NCBI GenBank assembly: GCA_029263455.1
Contig: JAJCXM010000038.1
Span: forward strand, 298,122-362,121
Source: Holophagae bacterium
GTDB lineage: Bacteria > Acidobacteriota > Holophagae > Acanthopleuribacterales > Acanthopleuribacteraceae
DNA: 64,000 nucleotides
Direction of reading: 5' to 3'
The position numbers and the translations under genes are program-made. The first letter of the stretch is position 1. Each line of letters begins with the position of its first letter. This document shows, in pieces, positions 17,587 to 27,155 of the stretch. The notes below the pieces were generated by a model. It saw nothing but the letters and a program-made list of their open reading frames with translations. It ran no database searches and was not told where the DNA came from.

Positions 17587-20500
17587 TTAACTTACCTTTA
17601 CCGCAACCACCGTAATGTCATCGTTGGGCGGCATTTCTTCCCCAAACTGAGTCAGCGCGTTGATGATGTTCTCAACGGCTTGTTTCGCAGTCATCGCTGA
17701 GCAACTTTCGACCAATGATTTCAGACGTTCCAGACCGAACAACTGTAACGATGGATTCATCGCTTCGTTGACACCGTCGGTAAAAAAGATCAACAGGTCC
17801 GACGCTTTGAGAGGGAAGCTGTCTTGAGGATAATCGACGGTGTTTAGTACACCCAGTGGCAAATGAATGCCATCTACCCGCAAGTCATTGACTAGGCCAT
17901 CACGTAAGAGTAAAGGTCGAAGTTGACCTGCGTTGGCGAGCGTAAGTTCGGGATGGCCTGCGTTGACCGCTAGACGGGCAAAAAGGGCGGCATTGAAGAC
18001 GTTTCGTCTAGTTTTTGCATACATGGGCGTATTCATTCGGGAAAGAATACGTCCTGGAGACGCCTCTTGGTTTATCTCACCGTGTAGTAAGCCACTCGTT
18101 AAGACGGCAATGATGGCGGCCTCCATGGATTTGCCACTTACGTCTACGACAGCAATGCCAATATCATCTTTGCCCAATTCAAAATAGTCAAAATAGTCTC
18201 CCCCCACTTCGCGAGCGGGTTGGCAAACGCCCCATATGTCGAAGACATCGCTATGTGGCGGCGCCGTAGGCATGAGGCCCATCTGCATTTCGGTCGCTAC
18301 ATTAAGCTCGTTAACCACTCGATCCTGTTCCAAGCGCACCACTAAACGATGCCTATAAAGAGCAAATCCAACAGCAAACAAAGCAATGGTCATGCTGGCC
18401 ATAAACCAAGGCGTCAACCAAATGGGTTGCAGCACCTCAAAGGCAAATGTTGCTGGTTCATCACACACATAAAGATCTCTACTAAACGCTTCAACGACAA
18501 AAAGATAATTTCCGGGACGTAGCTGACTGAGATGGACCTTGGTTTCGGAAGTTGGCCCGATCCAACCATGTTCGTTACCAGAAATCTTGTATCTGAATTG
18601 AATCTTGTCGGCACCAGGACTCAACGAAATGGCTCGGTAATTTATGGTCAGGTTATTTTCATTGTGGCTTAGTGTAGGTTGATCGCTAGCACCAATTTCT
18701 CGTTCACCAACATGGACAGAACCGATTTCGACCCGAGGTCGTGAGTTGTTTTCCCGGTAACGCTGTACGCCACGCCGTGTTCGAATCCACATATCTCCTT
18801 GATCGTCAAAATCCAAGTCCGTCACGTCACCAACTAATAAACCGTCTCGCTGGTCATAGTTGGTAATCAGCCCACTTTGCATCTTGCTTAATCCGCCGCG
18901 GGTGGCGATCCAATGGTTTCCGTTACGGTCCTTTACAACCGTCGAAGGCGAATTGCCCGCCAATCCTTGTTCAATACTGGTGTGCGTGAATACACCGTTC
19001 TTGTATTGCGAAACACCTTTTCCATGCATGATCCAGGTCGAACCGTCGGAAAAATGTTTGAATTGAGAAACACCTCGCGACGTGACTGCTATATCGGGAA
19101 ATATTTCCACGGATATGCCGTCATAACGCGCTACCCCGTACGGCGTATGTCTGTCTGATCCTGGACTCTTTGGCGTTGCCAAACTCAACCACAGCTCTCC
19201 ATGCGGCGTGCGAGATATTTTGCTGACATGAAATTGATCAAGTCCCTGTGAGTTGATGATGTTCGACTCATGACGGCCATAGGCAACCAATCCCTTGTTT
19301 GTTCCCAGCCAAAGTGTACCGTTCGTGGCTGGCAATTCGTCGTAGACCTGGAGATCTGGGTCTATTTCTTCGAATAGGATCTGTTCCGGTCCTTCAGGTC
19401 CCACGAAAATGAACCGGTCGCGGCCCCGAAACCATGGGTAGCCATCGTCATCTTTGAACAGTTGACTGACAGCAGCCTCGTCGGGAATGAAGGATGCAGC
19501 AACGGCATTGAGCACACCTGGAGCAATGGAAAAGACTTTGAGATCGCCCCTCAGAAACCAAAGAGTGCCCGATTGATCACTTAGCATTTGGCCGATGGGT
19601 TTTTCGTGAAGATGAACATCGGTCAGTGGCTGAAAGCGATAATCGACGAGTCTTGCGGCACCGTTGGCGGACGCTACCCAAATTGTCCCGCTCCGGTCTT
19701 CGATAATACTGTGAATTTCTTGATGGGGAAGACCATCATTTTGGGTGAAATGATGGAATGTTTGGCCGTCATACATGCCTAATCCGGAGTAGGTTGGAAA
19801 CCATAATCTTCGTTTGCTGTCCCTAAAGATTTGGTAAATACGACTCAGGTGAGGGGTGATAGCTTTTGAAGTCTCAGTCATCCAGGTTGAGAATCTATTT
19901 CCATCGATGCGGTTTAGCCCTGCGGCAGTGCCTATCCAGATTCCAAACTCACGGTCCTCAAATAGACAGGTGACCAGATTACTAGACAGGCCTTCGGCCT
20001 CTCGATAATTGGTAAATCTACGTTGCTCATATCTAGCTAATCCCTGGTTGCTGCTCGCCCATAAGTGGCCTTTTTGGTCATTGAAAAGTTCAACATTGAT
20101 ATTGCCTGGCAAACCTTTTCGGGCGTCGAAATGTTCTGCTCGGACACCGTCCCACACCAGCACACCTGCCAATGAGGTCTTTATCCACAAACGATTGGCT
20201 TCGTCTTCTGTGAAACCGTAAATGATGGGCGTAGGCAATTCGGCAGAAAACGGTGGCAGGCGAAAAATATTGCCATCGAAGTAGGCGACGCCTTGATGTG
20301 TAGCAACCCAAATGGTTCCATCCGAGGATTCAAAAACATCGTTGACCAAAGGAGATGGCAATCCTTCATTTGTTGTGAAATGTTTCCACAACCCACTCGT
20401 TTGCCGCATTGACAGGCCATCGCCCCTAGTTGCAACCCATGTGATGCCTTTCTTGTCGGTTTGAACAGCATTGATATCTCTACCTGACAAGGCTCCGATT

Positions 20501-20946
20501 TCGTCTAATTGGTAGCCAGATGAATCATCGATGAAAAAGAGACCATCTCGCGTCAGTATCCAAACCGTGTCATTGGCACGTTTTACGCCCTTGATGGTGG
20601 TTTGAAAAAAACGATCGTTGAATGATGCAGCTTTAAATTGGCGATCTTCAAGAATAGCGATTCCTGTAGGTGTCACAGCTGCCAGCGGTAGTGAAGGATT
20701 TGAGAAAAAGCCAACCACTACTTCGGACCCAGCCACGCTTTCTAAGCTGTGATTGTCAAAATGGAGACCATCAAAACGACTGGCTCCGCCCACCGTTCCA
20801 ATCCACAAATATCCACGATGATCTTGATAGAGACACTTTACGTGGTTGTGGACTAAACCTCGTGAAGTTGAGAATGATTCAAAATGGAGATTGTTTTGGG
20901 CGCAAAGCGGCAAGTAAAAGAATATGAATAACCATCGACTGCTCAT
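17587..20946 (-). CDS. Two-component-regulator-type propeller fused to SpoIIE/PP2C phosphatase
   Basis: A 1119-aa sensor. After a signal peptide, about 650 residues are two-component-regulator propeller repeats (GYLWIGTVGGASRFDG, GITWVATRGDGLSMRQ, GTIWVATHQGVAYFDG and more) forming two periplasmic propellers. A Y_Y_Y domain (IQFRYKISGNEHGWI) follows, then one transmembrane helix (WFMASMTIALFAVGFALY), a short linker, and a SpoIIE-type PP2C domain. In the PP2C domain the metal motifs are GGDYFDYFELG, IAVVDVSGKSMEAA and a late NDDITVVAVK. In place of the histidine kinase of classical hybrid sensors it has a phosphatase output, probably acting on an anti-anti-sigma (STAS) protein in a partner-switching pathway. 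No STAS or RsbW-like gene is adjacent. Confidence 0.9.
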   Translation of the reverse strand: MSSRWLFIFFYLPLCAQNNLHFESFSTSRGLVHNHVKCLYQDHRGYLWIGTVGGASRFDGLHFDNHSLESVAGSEVVVGFFSNPSLPLAAVTPTGIAILEDRQFKAASFNDRFFQTTIKGVKRANDTVWILTRDGLFFIDDSSGYQLDEIGALSGRDINAVQTDKKGITWVATRGDGLSMRQTSGLWKHFTTNEGLPSPLVNDVFESSDGTIWVATHQGVAYFDGNIFRLPPFSAELPTPIIYGFTEDEANRLWIKTSLAGVLVWDGVRAEHFDARKGLPGNINVELFNDQKGHLWASSNQGLARYEQRRFTNYREAEGLSSNLVTCLFEDREFGIWIGTAAGLNRIDGNRFSTWMTETSKAITPHLSRIYQIFRDSKRRLWFPTYSGLGMYDGQTFHHFTQNDGLPHQEIHSIIEDRSGTIWVASANGAARLVDYRFQPLTDVHLHEKPIGQMLSDQSGTLWFLRGDLKVFSIAPGVLNAVAASFIPDEAAVSQLFKDDDGYPWFRGRDRFIFVGPEGPEQILFEEIDPDLQVYDELPATNGTLWLGTNKGLVAYGRHESNIINSQGLDQFHVSKISRTPHGELWLSLATPKSPGSDRHTPYGVARYDGISVEIFPDIAVTSRGVSQFKHFSDGSTWIMHGKGVSQYKNGVFTHTSIEQGLAGNSPSTVVKDRNGNHWIATRGGLSKMQSGLITNYDQRDGLLVGDVTDLDFDDQGDMWIRTRRGVQRYRENNSRPRVEIGSVHVGEREIGASDQPTLSHNENNLTINYRAISLSPGADKIQFRYKISGNEHGWIGPTSETKVHLSQLRPGNYLFVVEAFSRDLYVCDEPATFAFEVLQPIWLTPWFMASMTIALFAVGFALYRHRLVVRLEQDRVVNELNVATEMQMGLMPTAPPHSDVFDIWGVCQPAREVGGDYFDYFELGKDDIGIAVVDVSGKSMEAAIIAVLTSGLLHGEINQEASPGRILSRMNTPMYAKTRRNVFNAALFARLAVNAGHPELTLANAGQLRPLLLRDGLVNDLRVDGIHLPLGVLNTVDYPQDSFPLKASDLLIFFTDGVNEAMNPSLQLFGLERLKSLVESCSAMTAKQAVENIINALTQFGEEMPPNDDITVVAVKVS

Positions 20947-21003
20947 GATTAAGGGAGTTTACCAGCAGATAGGTTTTCGAGTTAGCAACCATTTGTCGTG
21001 CAA

Positions 21004-21807
21004 CTACCGAACTCCAGAATGGGGAGCTAATAGCCGATTGAAATCGATCATCAGGCGATAGGAATATGCACCGTCAGGATGATCAATCTGGAAGGTAGTG
21101 TCGTATTCAATATGTGTCTCATGTTCGAATCCCTGTTCGTGATTCCAAATGATAGATCCTTCTAATGTTCCAACAAAGGATCCACTGTCTTCGTCCTGAA
21201 AAACACCTTGAACGGAACCTTGCAATGCAATCGTCGTGACCTCGCCCTTGCTTGAATTTTCCGACTCTGCTACCTCATATCGGTAGGTTGATATTTGATC
21301 TGTGGACCCAAAGAAAGGATGTTCAAAGGCGGCCACTTGTTTTGCTTCCCAAGGTTTACCTAATTCAACCGCCGTGCCGGGCAAGGTATGAAAAAAATTC
21401 TCAAACTCGTGACCAGCTTTTCGCCAGTAACTTCCCGTAAACCCAGCCTCTTGTTGGTTGTTTAACTCAGTTACTGTGCCGAATCTGTCCACGTGCATAC
21501 GGATCTGTTTGTTTTCTAAGTGAGCCAATGCCACGAAACTACAGAATTCAGGGTCGTCAGCTTCAATGTGAGAGATGGTGACCAACAAATCGGCGCCGCC
21601 ATCTTCTAACACGCGCTCAACGCGCTCGGTGCGCCTGTATGAGACGCGAGCCTGGCGGGAACCGCCTTCTAAGCTGGTACTCTCTAACTTTACGTTCAGA
21701 GTCTCTGAAAAATGATGGACGTCTCCCGACTTAAAGGCATAACCAATTTCTGTTTGGCCAGCTAACGCTACTAAAGCGAATTTAAGAAAGAGCCAGGAGG
21801 TCATCAA
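21004..21807 (-). CDS. Secreted protein of unknown function, 267 aa
   Basis: A signal peptide (hydrophobic WLFLKFALVALAG) precedes a beta-rich mature domain. The pattern YAFKSGDVHHFSETLNVKLE, RVERVLEDGGADLLVTI and later LPGTAVELGKPWE resembles DUF6263-type proteins, which are secreted and often follow membrane or propeller genes. No catalytic residues recognised. It is minus-strand, about 60 bases downstream of the BNR-propeller gene's neighbour gap, and about 60 bases upstream of the propeller-phosphatase start, so the three may be co-transcribed. That is inference. Confidence 0.55.
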   Translation of the reverse strand: MMTSWLFLKFALVALAGQTEIGYAFKSGDVHHFSETLNVKLESTSLEGGSRQARVSYRRTERVERVLEDGGADLLVTISHIEADDPEFCSFVALAHLENKQIRMHVDRFGTVTELNNQQEAGFTGSYWRKAGHEFENFFHTLPGTAVELGKPWEAKQVAAFEHPFFGSTDQISTYRYEVAESENSSKGEVTTIALQGSVQGVFQDEDSGSFVGTLEGSIIWNHEQGFEHETHIEYDTTFQIDHPDGAYSYRLMIDFNRLLAPHSGVR

Positions 21808-21920
21808 TTTCTTTCCATCGGTTAATTACTATCCCACCTTTACGTATTTCTGCAGTCTATGTCCAGCTAAAGTCAAAAAATTTACGATTCTACACAGCTT
21901 AGGGCAGATTCATAATCTGC

Positions 21921-24743
21921 TTATTCTGTCTTTATTTCAAAGGCAGTTTCTGATTTATGAGCGGCTTGAGTAATTTTCACCTCAACTTTACCGCTCCTAA
22001 GATAAAAGCGTTGATCATCACCTTGAACCAAATCCAGTTTGCCTCGTTGTTTGTCCTTGAGGGTTGGAACTGAGAAGTCCCACCGCGCGTATTGCAGGCC
22101 TTTTTCCACTTGCAAACGGGCTTGGTGCACTTTGACTTGATCGACCATGCAAACGACCTCGACCGATCCGGCCGAGCTGGTGTAAAACGGGATTTTCACT
22201 TCGGCGACCTGGCTGTATTTGCCCCACCAGGTCCCGAACTGGCTGCCCCACAAGCTCTTGTCGTAATTAACGTCTTCAATGGTCATGGCGATTAGAGGCA
22301 TCTCCATTTTCTCTAAATCGAGTTGTCGGATGTCGGTTATGTCGAGGGTGAAGATGGAGCGGCCGTGTGTCGCCACGATCAAATCAGGATCACGCTCATG
22401 AACTTCAAGTGCGTAAACAGGAACATGCGGCAATCCACTTGCCATGGCTGCCCAATGCATGCCCTCGTCAAAGGAAACCCATAACCCAATGTCCGTTCCC
22501 AGAAATAGCAAACCAGCCTTAGTCACGTCTTCGCGCACCACATTGCAGGCTTCTTGCGGTAAATTTGCGTGTATGTCGACCCAATCCTGGCCTCCATTCT
22601 TGCTCTTGAAAACGTATGTGCGGAAATCGTCGTTGCGATAGCCAGTGAGCGTCACAAATAGGGTCTCGTCATCGTGTGGTGAGATCTCAACCCCACTAAC
22701 CCACAACCCCTGCGGTAATCCAGCACCAATGTCCTGCCAATCTGGTGAACCGCCCTTGGTCTTCCATAATCGGCCATCATCAGTTCCAGCTACGAGCGTA
22801 CCAAACATCTTTTTGGATTCTTTTAATACGGTGATGGTTCCAAATGGGATATCGCCTTGTTTAGGGTTATTGGTGAGGTCTTCACTAATTTCCGACCATG
22901 ATGCGCCACGATCTAGAGATCGCAACACTTTCTGGCAACCCATATACAAGACATCGTGGTGATGGCTTGATAGTTCAATCGGAGTCATCCAATTGAACCG
23001 ATAAGGGGCTTCTTTAAGTTTATGTCGAGGGTAAATGGTGATTTGCTCGCCACTACCCAAATGTTTTCGCTGATAGTGCCCAAATTGAAGCCCCAAGTAC
23101 ACCGTTTGATTGTCGCGCGGGTCGACTTCAATATAGGCACCGTCGCCGCCACCAATACGCGTCCAAGCTGCACTCTGGGGGCTCAATAGTTCATTCTTGC
23201 CTCGCCATACGCCATTGTCCTGAAGGCCGCCATAAATGGAGTAGTTTTCCGCCATATCGGTCGCAACGGTATAGAACTGGCCAGCTGGCACACGACCAAG
23301 TTCGTGCCAGGACGATCCGCCATCCCAACTAAGATCCACGCCGCCGTCGTTACCAAGTAAGAGATGACGGGGGTCGTTTGCATCGATCCAAAGCGCGTGA
23401 TGGTCTACGTGAATATATGGTTCATTAATATTTTCGAAACTCTGGCCTCCGTCTATGCTTCGCAACAGCGGAACGCCAGTGATGTAAATGGTCTTCTCGT
23501 TTTTTGGGTCTACAACAATTTCACCGAAGTAGTAGCCGTAAGAATAGGCAAAATCTTCAATGATCTTTTCATGAGTTCGAATCCACGTTTGCCCTTTATC
23601 TGCTGAAACATATACTTCAACGCCCATAACTTGTCGGTCAAATAAGGCGGCATTGCCATCGATCATGTAGTCCATTAGGTCTTGTATGTTAATGTCTTTG
23701 TCGCTCAATTTCTTGCGAATGACTTCGGCTGTGTAGTCTTTGTGAAAATGGTTTTGTTTGAGGAACTCATCAATCGCTTTGTCGTCGAATGCCAGAAAAT
23801 CAGCCGTACTCATTGACTTAACTTTTATGCGAGCTAAGGGGTCTGCGTCAAATTGAGGTTGGGCTCGTTCTCGCTGATTATCAATCGTCAGATAAACGAC
23901 GCCTTCACTCGAAGGCGCAAATGCGACACCGATACGGCCTGCGTTAATGCCCAACGGTAAACCCTCGCTGCTCAGTTCCCAATTTGTTCCGCCATCGACT
24001 GATCGATATAGGCCCGTATCGTCGCCACCTTCCTCAAAATTCCACGCTTGGCGATGCCTCTCCCAGGCGCCCGCAAGCAGAATATTCGCATCGAATGGGT
24101 CCATCGCCAAGTCAATGATGCCGGTTGAATCATTGAGGTAGAGCACCTTTTCCCAATTCGTGCCGCCATCTAAAGATCTAAAAACACCACGTTCTTCATT
24201 CTCCGAGTACAGATGCCCAATTGCTGCCACATAAATCCGATTGGAATCCTTCGGGTCAATCAAGATTCGGCTGATGTGATGGGTGTCGCTTAGACCCATA
24301 TGCACCCAATTCTCTCCGCCATCGTTGCTTCGATAGATGCCTGTTCCAGCATATGAGCTGCGACTACTGTTCTTTTCCCCAGTACCCACCCAAATCGTGT
24401 CTCGATCATGTGGACTAATGGCGATATCGCCTATGGTGATTGAAGCTGAGCGATCAAATAGGGGCTGCCACGAAGAACCCATATTGTCTGTTCGCCATAA
24501 GCCACCGGACGCATAGGCTACCCAGAATTGGGTTGGCTTGTCTGAAAAGCAAACAACGTCAACAACCCGACCCCCCATTTCAGTGGGACCTACCTGTTGA
24601 AATTTTGCCTCTTTAAGGGGTGATTCTTTTTCCCATTGCAGTCGCTCAGTATATGCCTTTAGACGTTCTTCTGCGGGACTTGGAACACTTGATTGAATCG
24701 GCGTCGATTGAATCCATAGAGCACAGATGAGACAAAGAACCAT
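21921..24743 (-). CDS. Secreted VPS10/BNR-repeat (sortilin-like) beta-propeller protein
   Basis: A 940-aa exported protein. A signal peptide (MVLCLICALWIQS) is followed by a ten-bladed propeller of the sortilin/glycosyl-hydrolase-like type. Repeats of the Asp-box kind, SxDxGxxW, recur throughout: RSNDGGENW, RSLDGGTNW, RSVDGGTNW, SADKGQTW, RSIDGGQSF, RSLDRGASW, KSKNGGQDW, SFDEGMHW. A C-terminal beta-sandwich of ~120 residues (about 800-940) follows. No sialidase catalytic set is visible. These proteins are common and numerous in Acidobacteriota-like genomes and are often loosely annotated as glycosyl hydrolases; enzymatic activity is unproven. ATG 24743 has AGAGG upstream. Confidence 0.85.
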   Translation of the reverse strand: MVLCLICALWIQSTPIQSSVPSPAEERLKAYTERLQWEKESPLKEAKFQQVGPTEMGGRVVDVVCFSDKPTQFWVAYASGGLWRTDNMGSSWQPLFDRSASITIGDIAISPHDRDTIWVGTGEKNSSRSSYAGTGIYRSNDGGENWVHMGLSDTHHISRILIDPKDSNRIYVAAIGHLYSENEERGVFRSLDGGTNWEKVLYLNDSTGIIDLAMDPFDANILLAGAWERHRQAWNFEEGGDDTGLYRSVDGGTNWELSSEGLPLGINAGRIGVAFAPSSEGVVYLTIDNQRERAQPQFDADPLARIKVKSMSTADFLAFDDKAIDEFLKQNHFHKDYTAEVIRKKLSDKDINIQDLMDYMIDGNAALFDRQVMGVEVYVSADKGQTWIRTHEKIIEDFAYSYGYYFGEIVVDPKNEKTIYITGVPLLRSIDGGQSFENINEPYIHVDHHALWIDANDPRHLLLGNDGGVDLSWDGGSSWHELGRVPAGQFYTVATDMAENYSIYGGLQDNGVWRGKNELLSPQSAAWTRIGGGDGAYIEVDPRDNQTVYLGLQFGHYQRKHLGSGEQITIYPRHKLKEAPYRFNWMTPIELSSHHHDVLYMGCQKVLRSLDRGASWSEISEDLTNNPKQGDIPFGTITVLKESKKMFGTLVAGTDDGRLWKTKGGSPDWQDIGAGLPQGLWVSGVEISPHDDETLFVTLTGYRNDDFRTYVFKSKNGGQDWVDIHANLPQEACNVVREDVTKAGLLFLGTDIGLWVSFDEGMHWAAMASGLPHVPVYALEVHERDPDLIVATHGRSIFTLDITDIRQLDLEKMEMPLIAMTIEDVNYDKSLWGSQFGTWWGKYSQVAEVKIPFYTSSAGSVEVVCMVDQVKVHQARLQVEKGLQYARWDFSVPTLKDKQRGKLDLVQGDDQRFYLRSGKVEVKITQAAHKSETAFEIKTE

Positions 24744-24819
24744 GTGGTGACCTCTTGAAAGTGAAGGAGATAGCGTTAACTTGTATTATTGCGTTCTATA
24801 CGCCGGAATTAAACACTTT

Positions 24820-27150
24820 CTAGTTATCCATGTGCAAAAAACGGTACCAGGCACTTGCCGCAAACATCAGAACGACACTCCAACCGGCAATGATGGGTGG
24901 CAATACGCCCGTTCGACCCATTTCACGGGACAGCTCAAAGAACAACCAAAAAGTAAGTCCAACCACCAGACCAAACGCAATCCCGTAGAAGGTCCCACGA
25001 CGGCCAAACTGAAAGCCAAAGGGAATTGCCAAAACTACCAAAATCAGGGGCAAGGCTGGCTGTACGATTTTAACGAAGTATTCCGTTTGTTCGCGTAACG
25101 GATTGAGACCTAACTGTTTCAGGTATTGGATGTATGAACCTAATTCGTTGATACTAAACTCAAGAGGTTTACGGTCTCGTTGCGACAAATCATCGCGATC
25201 CACATCTAACTTTACGGACGCGTTTTGGGCGATCGTAATGGGCTCTGGAATGGTTCGACGGTCATTGTCCTGCGCGAATCTCCAGCCAGTCGCCTTAACT
25301 TCTAGCTCCCATGAGCCATTTTCCTGATAAGCGAGTCTTGGGTAATGGATGCGGCCGACTACGCCCCCTTTTTGGTAGTCGATTTCGTAGACCGTTGTGC
25401 CGTGCAGTTTTTGGTCGGACTGATCGAAATATTCAAAGTTGAATAAGTGTCCGTTGGGAGATTTCAACCATGCGTCACGGGTGAATTTGGAGATATTCCT
25501 GTTCTTAATTGTATGACGTAAGTTGACGGCAACACGGCTCGTTGACGGTAAAAATGAATTGCTCAAGTATAGGCTAGCGAGCGACGCAATCAGCCCCAAA
25601 ACAACAAGCGGCATGGCTAACCTTTGCAAGCTACCGCCTGAAGCGCGAATGGCTGTAATCTCTTGGTTCTTTGACATGACGGAAAGCACGACCAAGACCG
25701 TTACCAACATGGCAAAAAATAACGTTTGATCAAAGAATTCAGGTAATTTGTATAACAAATACTGTAATACGGTACTGGCAGGGATATCGTTCTTTTGGGC
25801 CATATTGGATATCTGGGTGTACTCAATCACCGTCACCAAAACCACAATCGAACCCTGGATTAACAAGAAAGTGGCAATGAAACTGCGAATCACGTAAAGA
25901 TCAATTAATCTTGGGAAACTGGTGGCAGGCAAGCCGCGCCAAGAAACCTTCTGCCAGTGACTCTCGCGCCCGTCGCGGCGCGAAAACTTGCCTCTGAGGC
26001 GCAATACCCACTGACCTATTTTCATGAGCCATTTTTCTTTAAATGCAGAGCTACCTCGTCGCAGATTCGCGTGTTTACTGGCTTGCAGCAGAAGGCCCCA
26101 GACTAAAAACAATATGCTTGGCAGGGCTGTACCTAGTTCAGCAGATAATCGTTCGGCCATGATCTGGTCTTTGGCCAATTTGGTGGCGACGAAGTACACC
26201 GCGATCATGAATAGACTCAATCCGAATCCAGAGCCTTTTCTTAACCTGGTGTGTTGCGCGGCAAGTGGGATAGGGAAGAGACTAAACAAGATACAAATGA
26301 GCGGACCGAAAAGTCGAATTAGAATATCGTAATAGACTTCTCGGTGCTGTTTTCCTGCTAGTGTTGACAAGTAAACAAGAGCATCGGGTGTTGTGAGTGA
26401 CTTATGGGCCTCACCGCGAAACTGCTGTGCGGCTTTGGACGTGGGTGACGGAAAATCCATCCGCAATTTGCTGTATTCGGCAATGCGAGGTCCCGATTTG
26501 TCTGACAGGTCAATGATCTTTTCGTTTCCATTCAATAAGCGAATACGGATGCCTTTTTGACTCTCTTTGTAGACTTCGATGTTTGCTGCATACATCAAGT
26601 GTTCTTCGCCATCGGCTTCGTTGATGAATATCAGATCGCTGGCCGTTTCGCCGTCAACACGATCCATATACATGACGCTCCGTTTGCCTAAGGTGTTGAT
26701 GACACCCGCAATAAGATTGGGTCGCGCCATTTCCTCAAGATACTGGCTGTACTTGCGAAACCTCAGCTCAATCACACGAGGTTCGACAAAATTCATTAAG
26801 AGAAATGAGATGAACGAAAGCGCGAGTCCATAAACAAAAATGGCGCGGTTCATACGCAAAAAGCTCATGCCAGATGTTTGTGGTGCAATCATTTCGGAAT
26901 CTGAGCTCAGCCTTGAAACCGCAGCTAGGGCGCCGAACAGAAACGACATTGGGATCGTGATGTAGAGAATCTCGGGCAAATAACTGGCGAATAGCAAGGC
27001 GTATAGCCAAAAGGGGAAGTCAACATCGCCTGATATCGAGGCCACTTCTGTAAAGGTTCTGATAAAGAATATGCCGTTGTAAACAAGCATTGCCATGGCA
27101 AATGGCGAATGTATTTCGCTTAAGAGATAACGATCGAAACGAGTCAGCAT
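24820..27150 (-). CDS. Fused LptF-LptG lipopolysaccharide export permease
   Basis: A 776-aa protein containing both permeases of the Lpt bridge. Residues ~1-340 match LptF (FDRYLLSEIHSPFAMAM, IPMSFLFGALAAVSRLSSDSEM, then a periplasmic jellyroll). Residues ~400-776 match LptG (IDLYVIRSFIATFLLIQ, AMLVTVLVVLSVMSKNQEITAIRASG, then a second jellyroll and three C-terminal helices). A basic linker of ~50 residues joins them. In most bacteria these are separate ~360-aa genes that dimerise; here the heterodimer is covalent. ATG 27150 lies six bases after the stop of the NatB-like gene and gives the standard LptF N-terminus. It moves LPS from the inner membrane to the LptA bridge, powered by LptB encoded elsewhere. 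Confidence 0.92.
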   Translation of the reverse strand: MLTRFDRYLLSEIHSPFAMAMLVYNGIFFIRTFTEVASISGDVDFPFWLYALLFASYLPEILYITIPMSFLFGALAAVSRLSSDSEMIAPQTSGMSFLRMNRAIFVYGLALSFISFLLMNFVEPRVIELRFRKYSQYLEEMARPNLIAGVINTLGKRSVMYMDRVDGETASDLIFINEADGEEHLMYAANIEVYKESQKGIRIRLLNGNEKIIDLSDKSGPRIAEYSKLRMDFPSPTSKAAQQFRGEAHKSLTTPDALVYLSTLAGKQHREVYYDILIRLFGPLICILFSLFPIPLAAQHTRLRKGSGFGLSLFMIAVYFVATKLAKDQIMAERLSAELGTALPSILFLVWGLLLQASKHANLRRGSSAFKEKWLMKIGQWVLRLRGKFSRRDGRESHWQKVSWRGLPATSFPRLIDLYVIRSFIATFLLIQGSIVVLVTVIEYTQISNMAQKNDIPASTVLQYLLYKLPEFFDQTLFFAMLVTVLVVLSVMSKNQEITAIRASGGSLQRLAMPLVVLGLIASLASLYLSNSFLPSTSRVAVNLRHTIKNRNISKFTRDAWLKSPNGHLFNFEYFDQSDQKLHGTTVYEIDYQKGGVVGRIHYPRLAYQENGSWELEVKATGWRFAQDNDRRTIPEPITIAQNASVKLDVDRDDLSQRDRKPLEFSINELGSYIQYLKQLGLNPLREQTEYFVKIVQPALPLILVVLAIPFGFQFGRRGTFYGIAFGLVVGLTFWLFFELSREMGRTGVLPPIIAGWSVVLMFAASAWYRFLHMDN

Positions 27151-27155
27151 ACCGT

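Noticed and set aside
21921..24743. BNR propeller as a sialidase
   Set aside because: Asp boxes are present, but the arginine triad and Tyr/Glu catalytic pair of sialidases are not recognisable; the sortilin-like propeller fits better.
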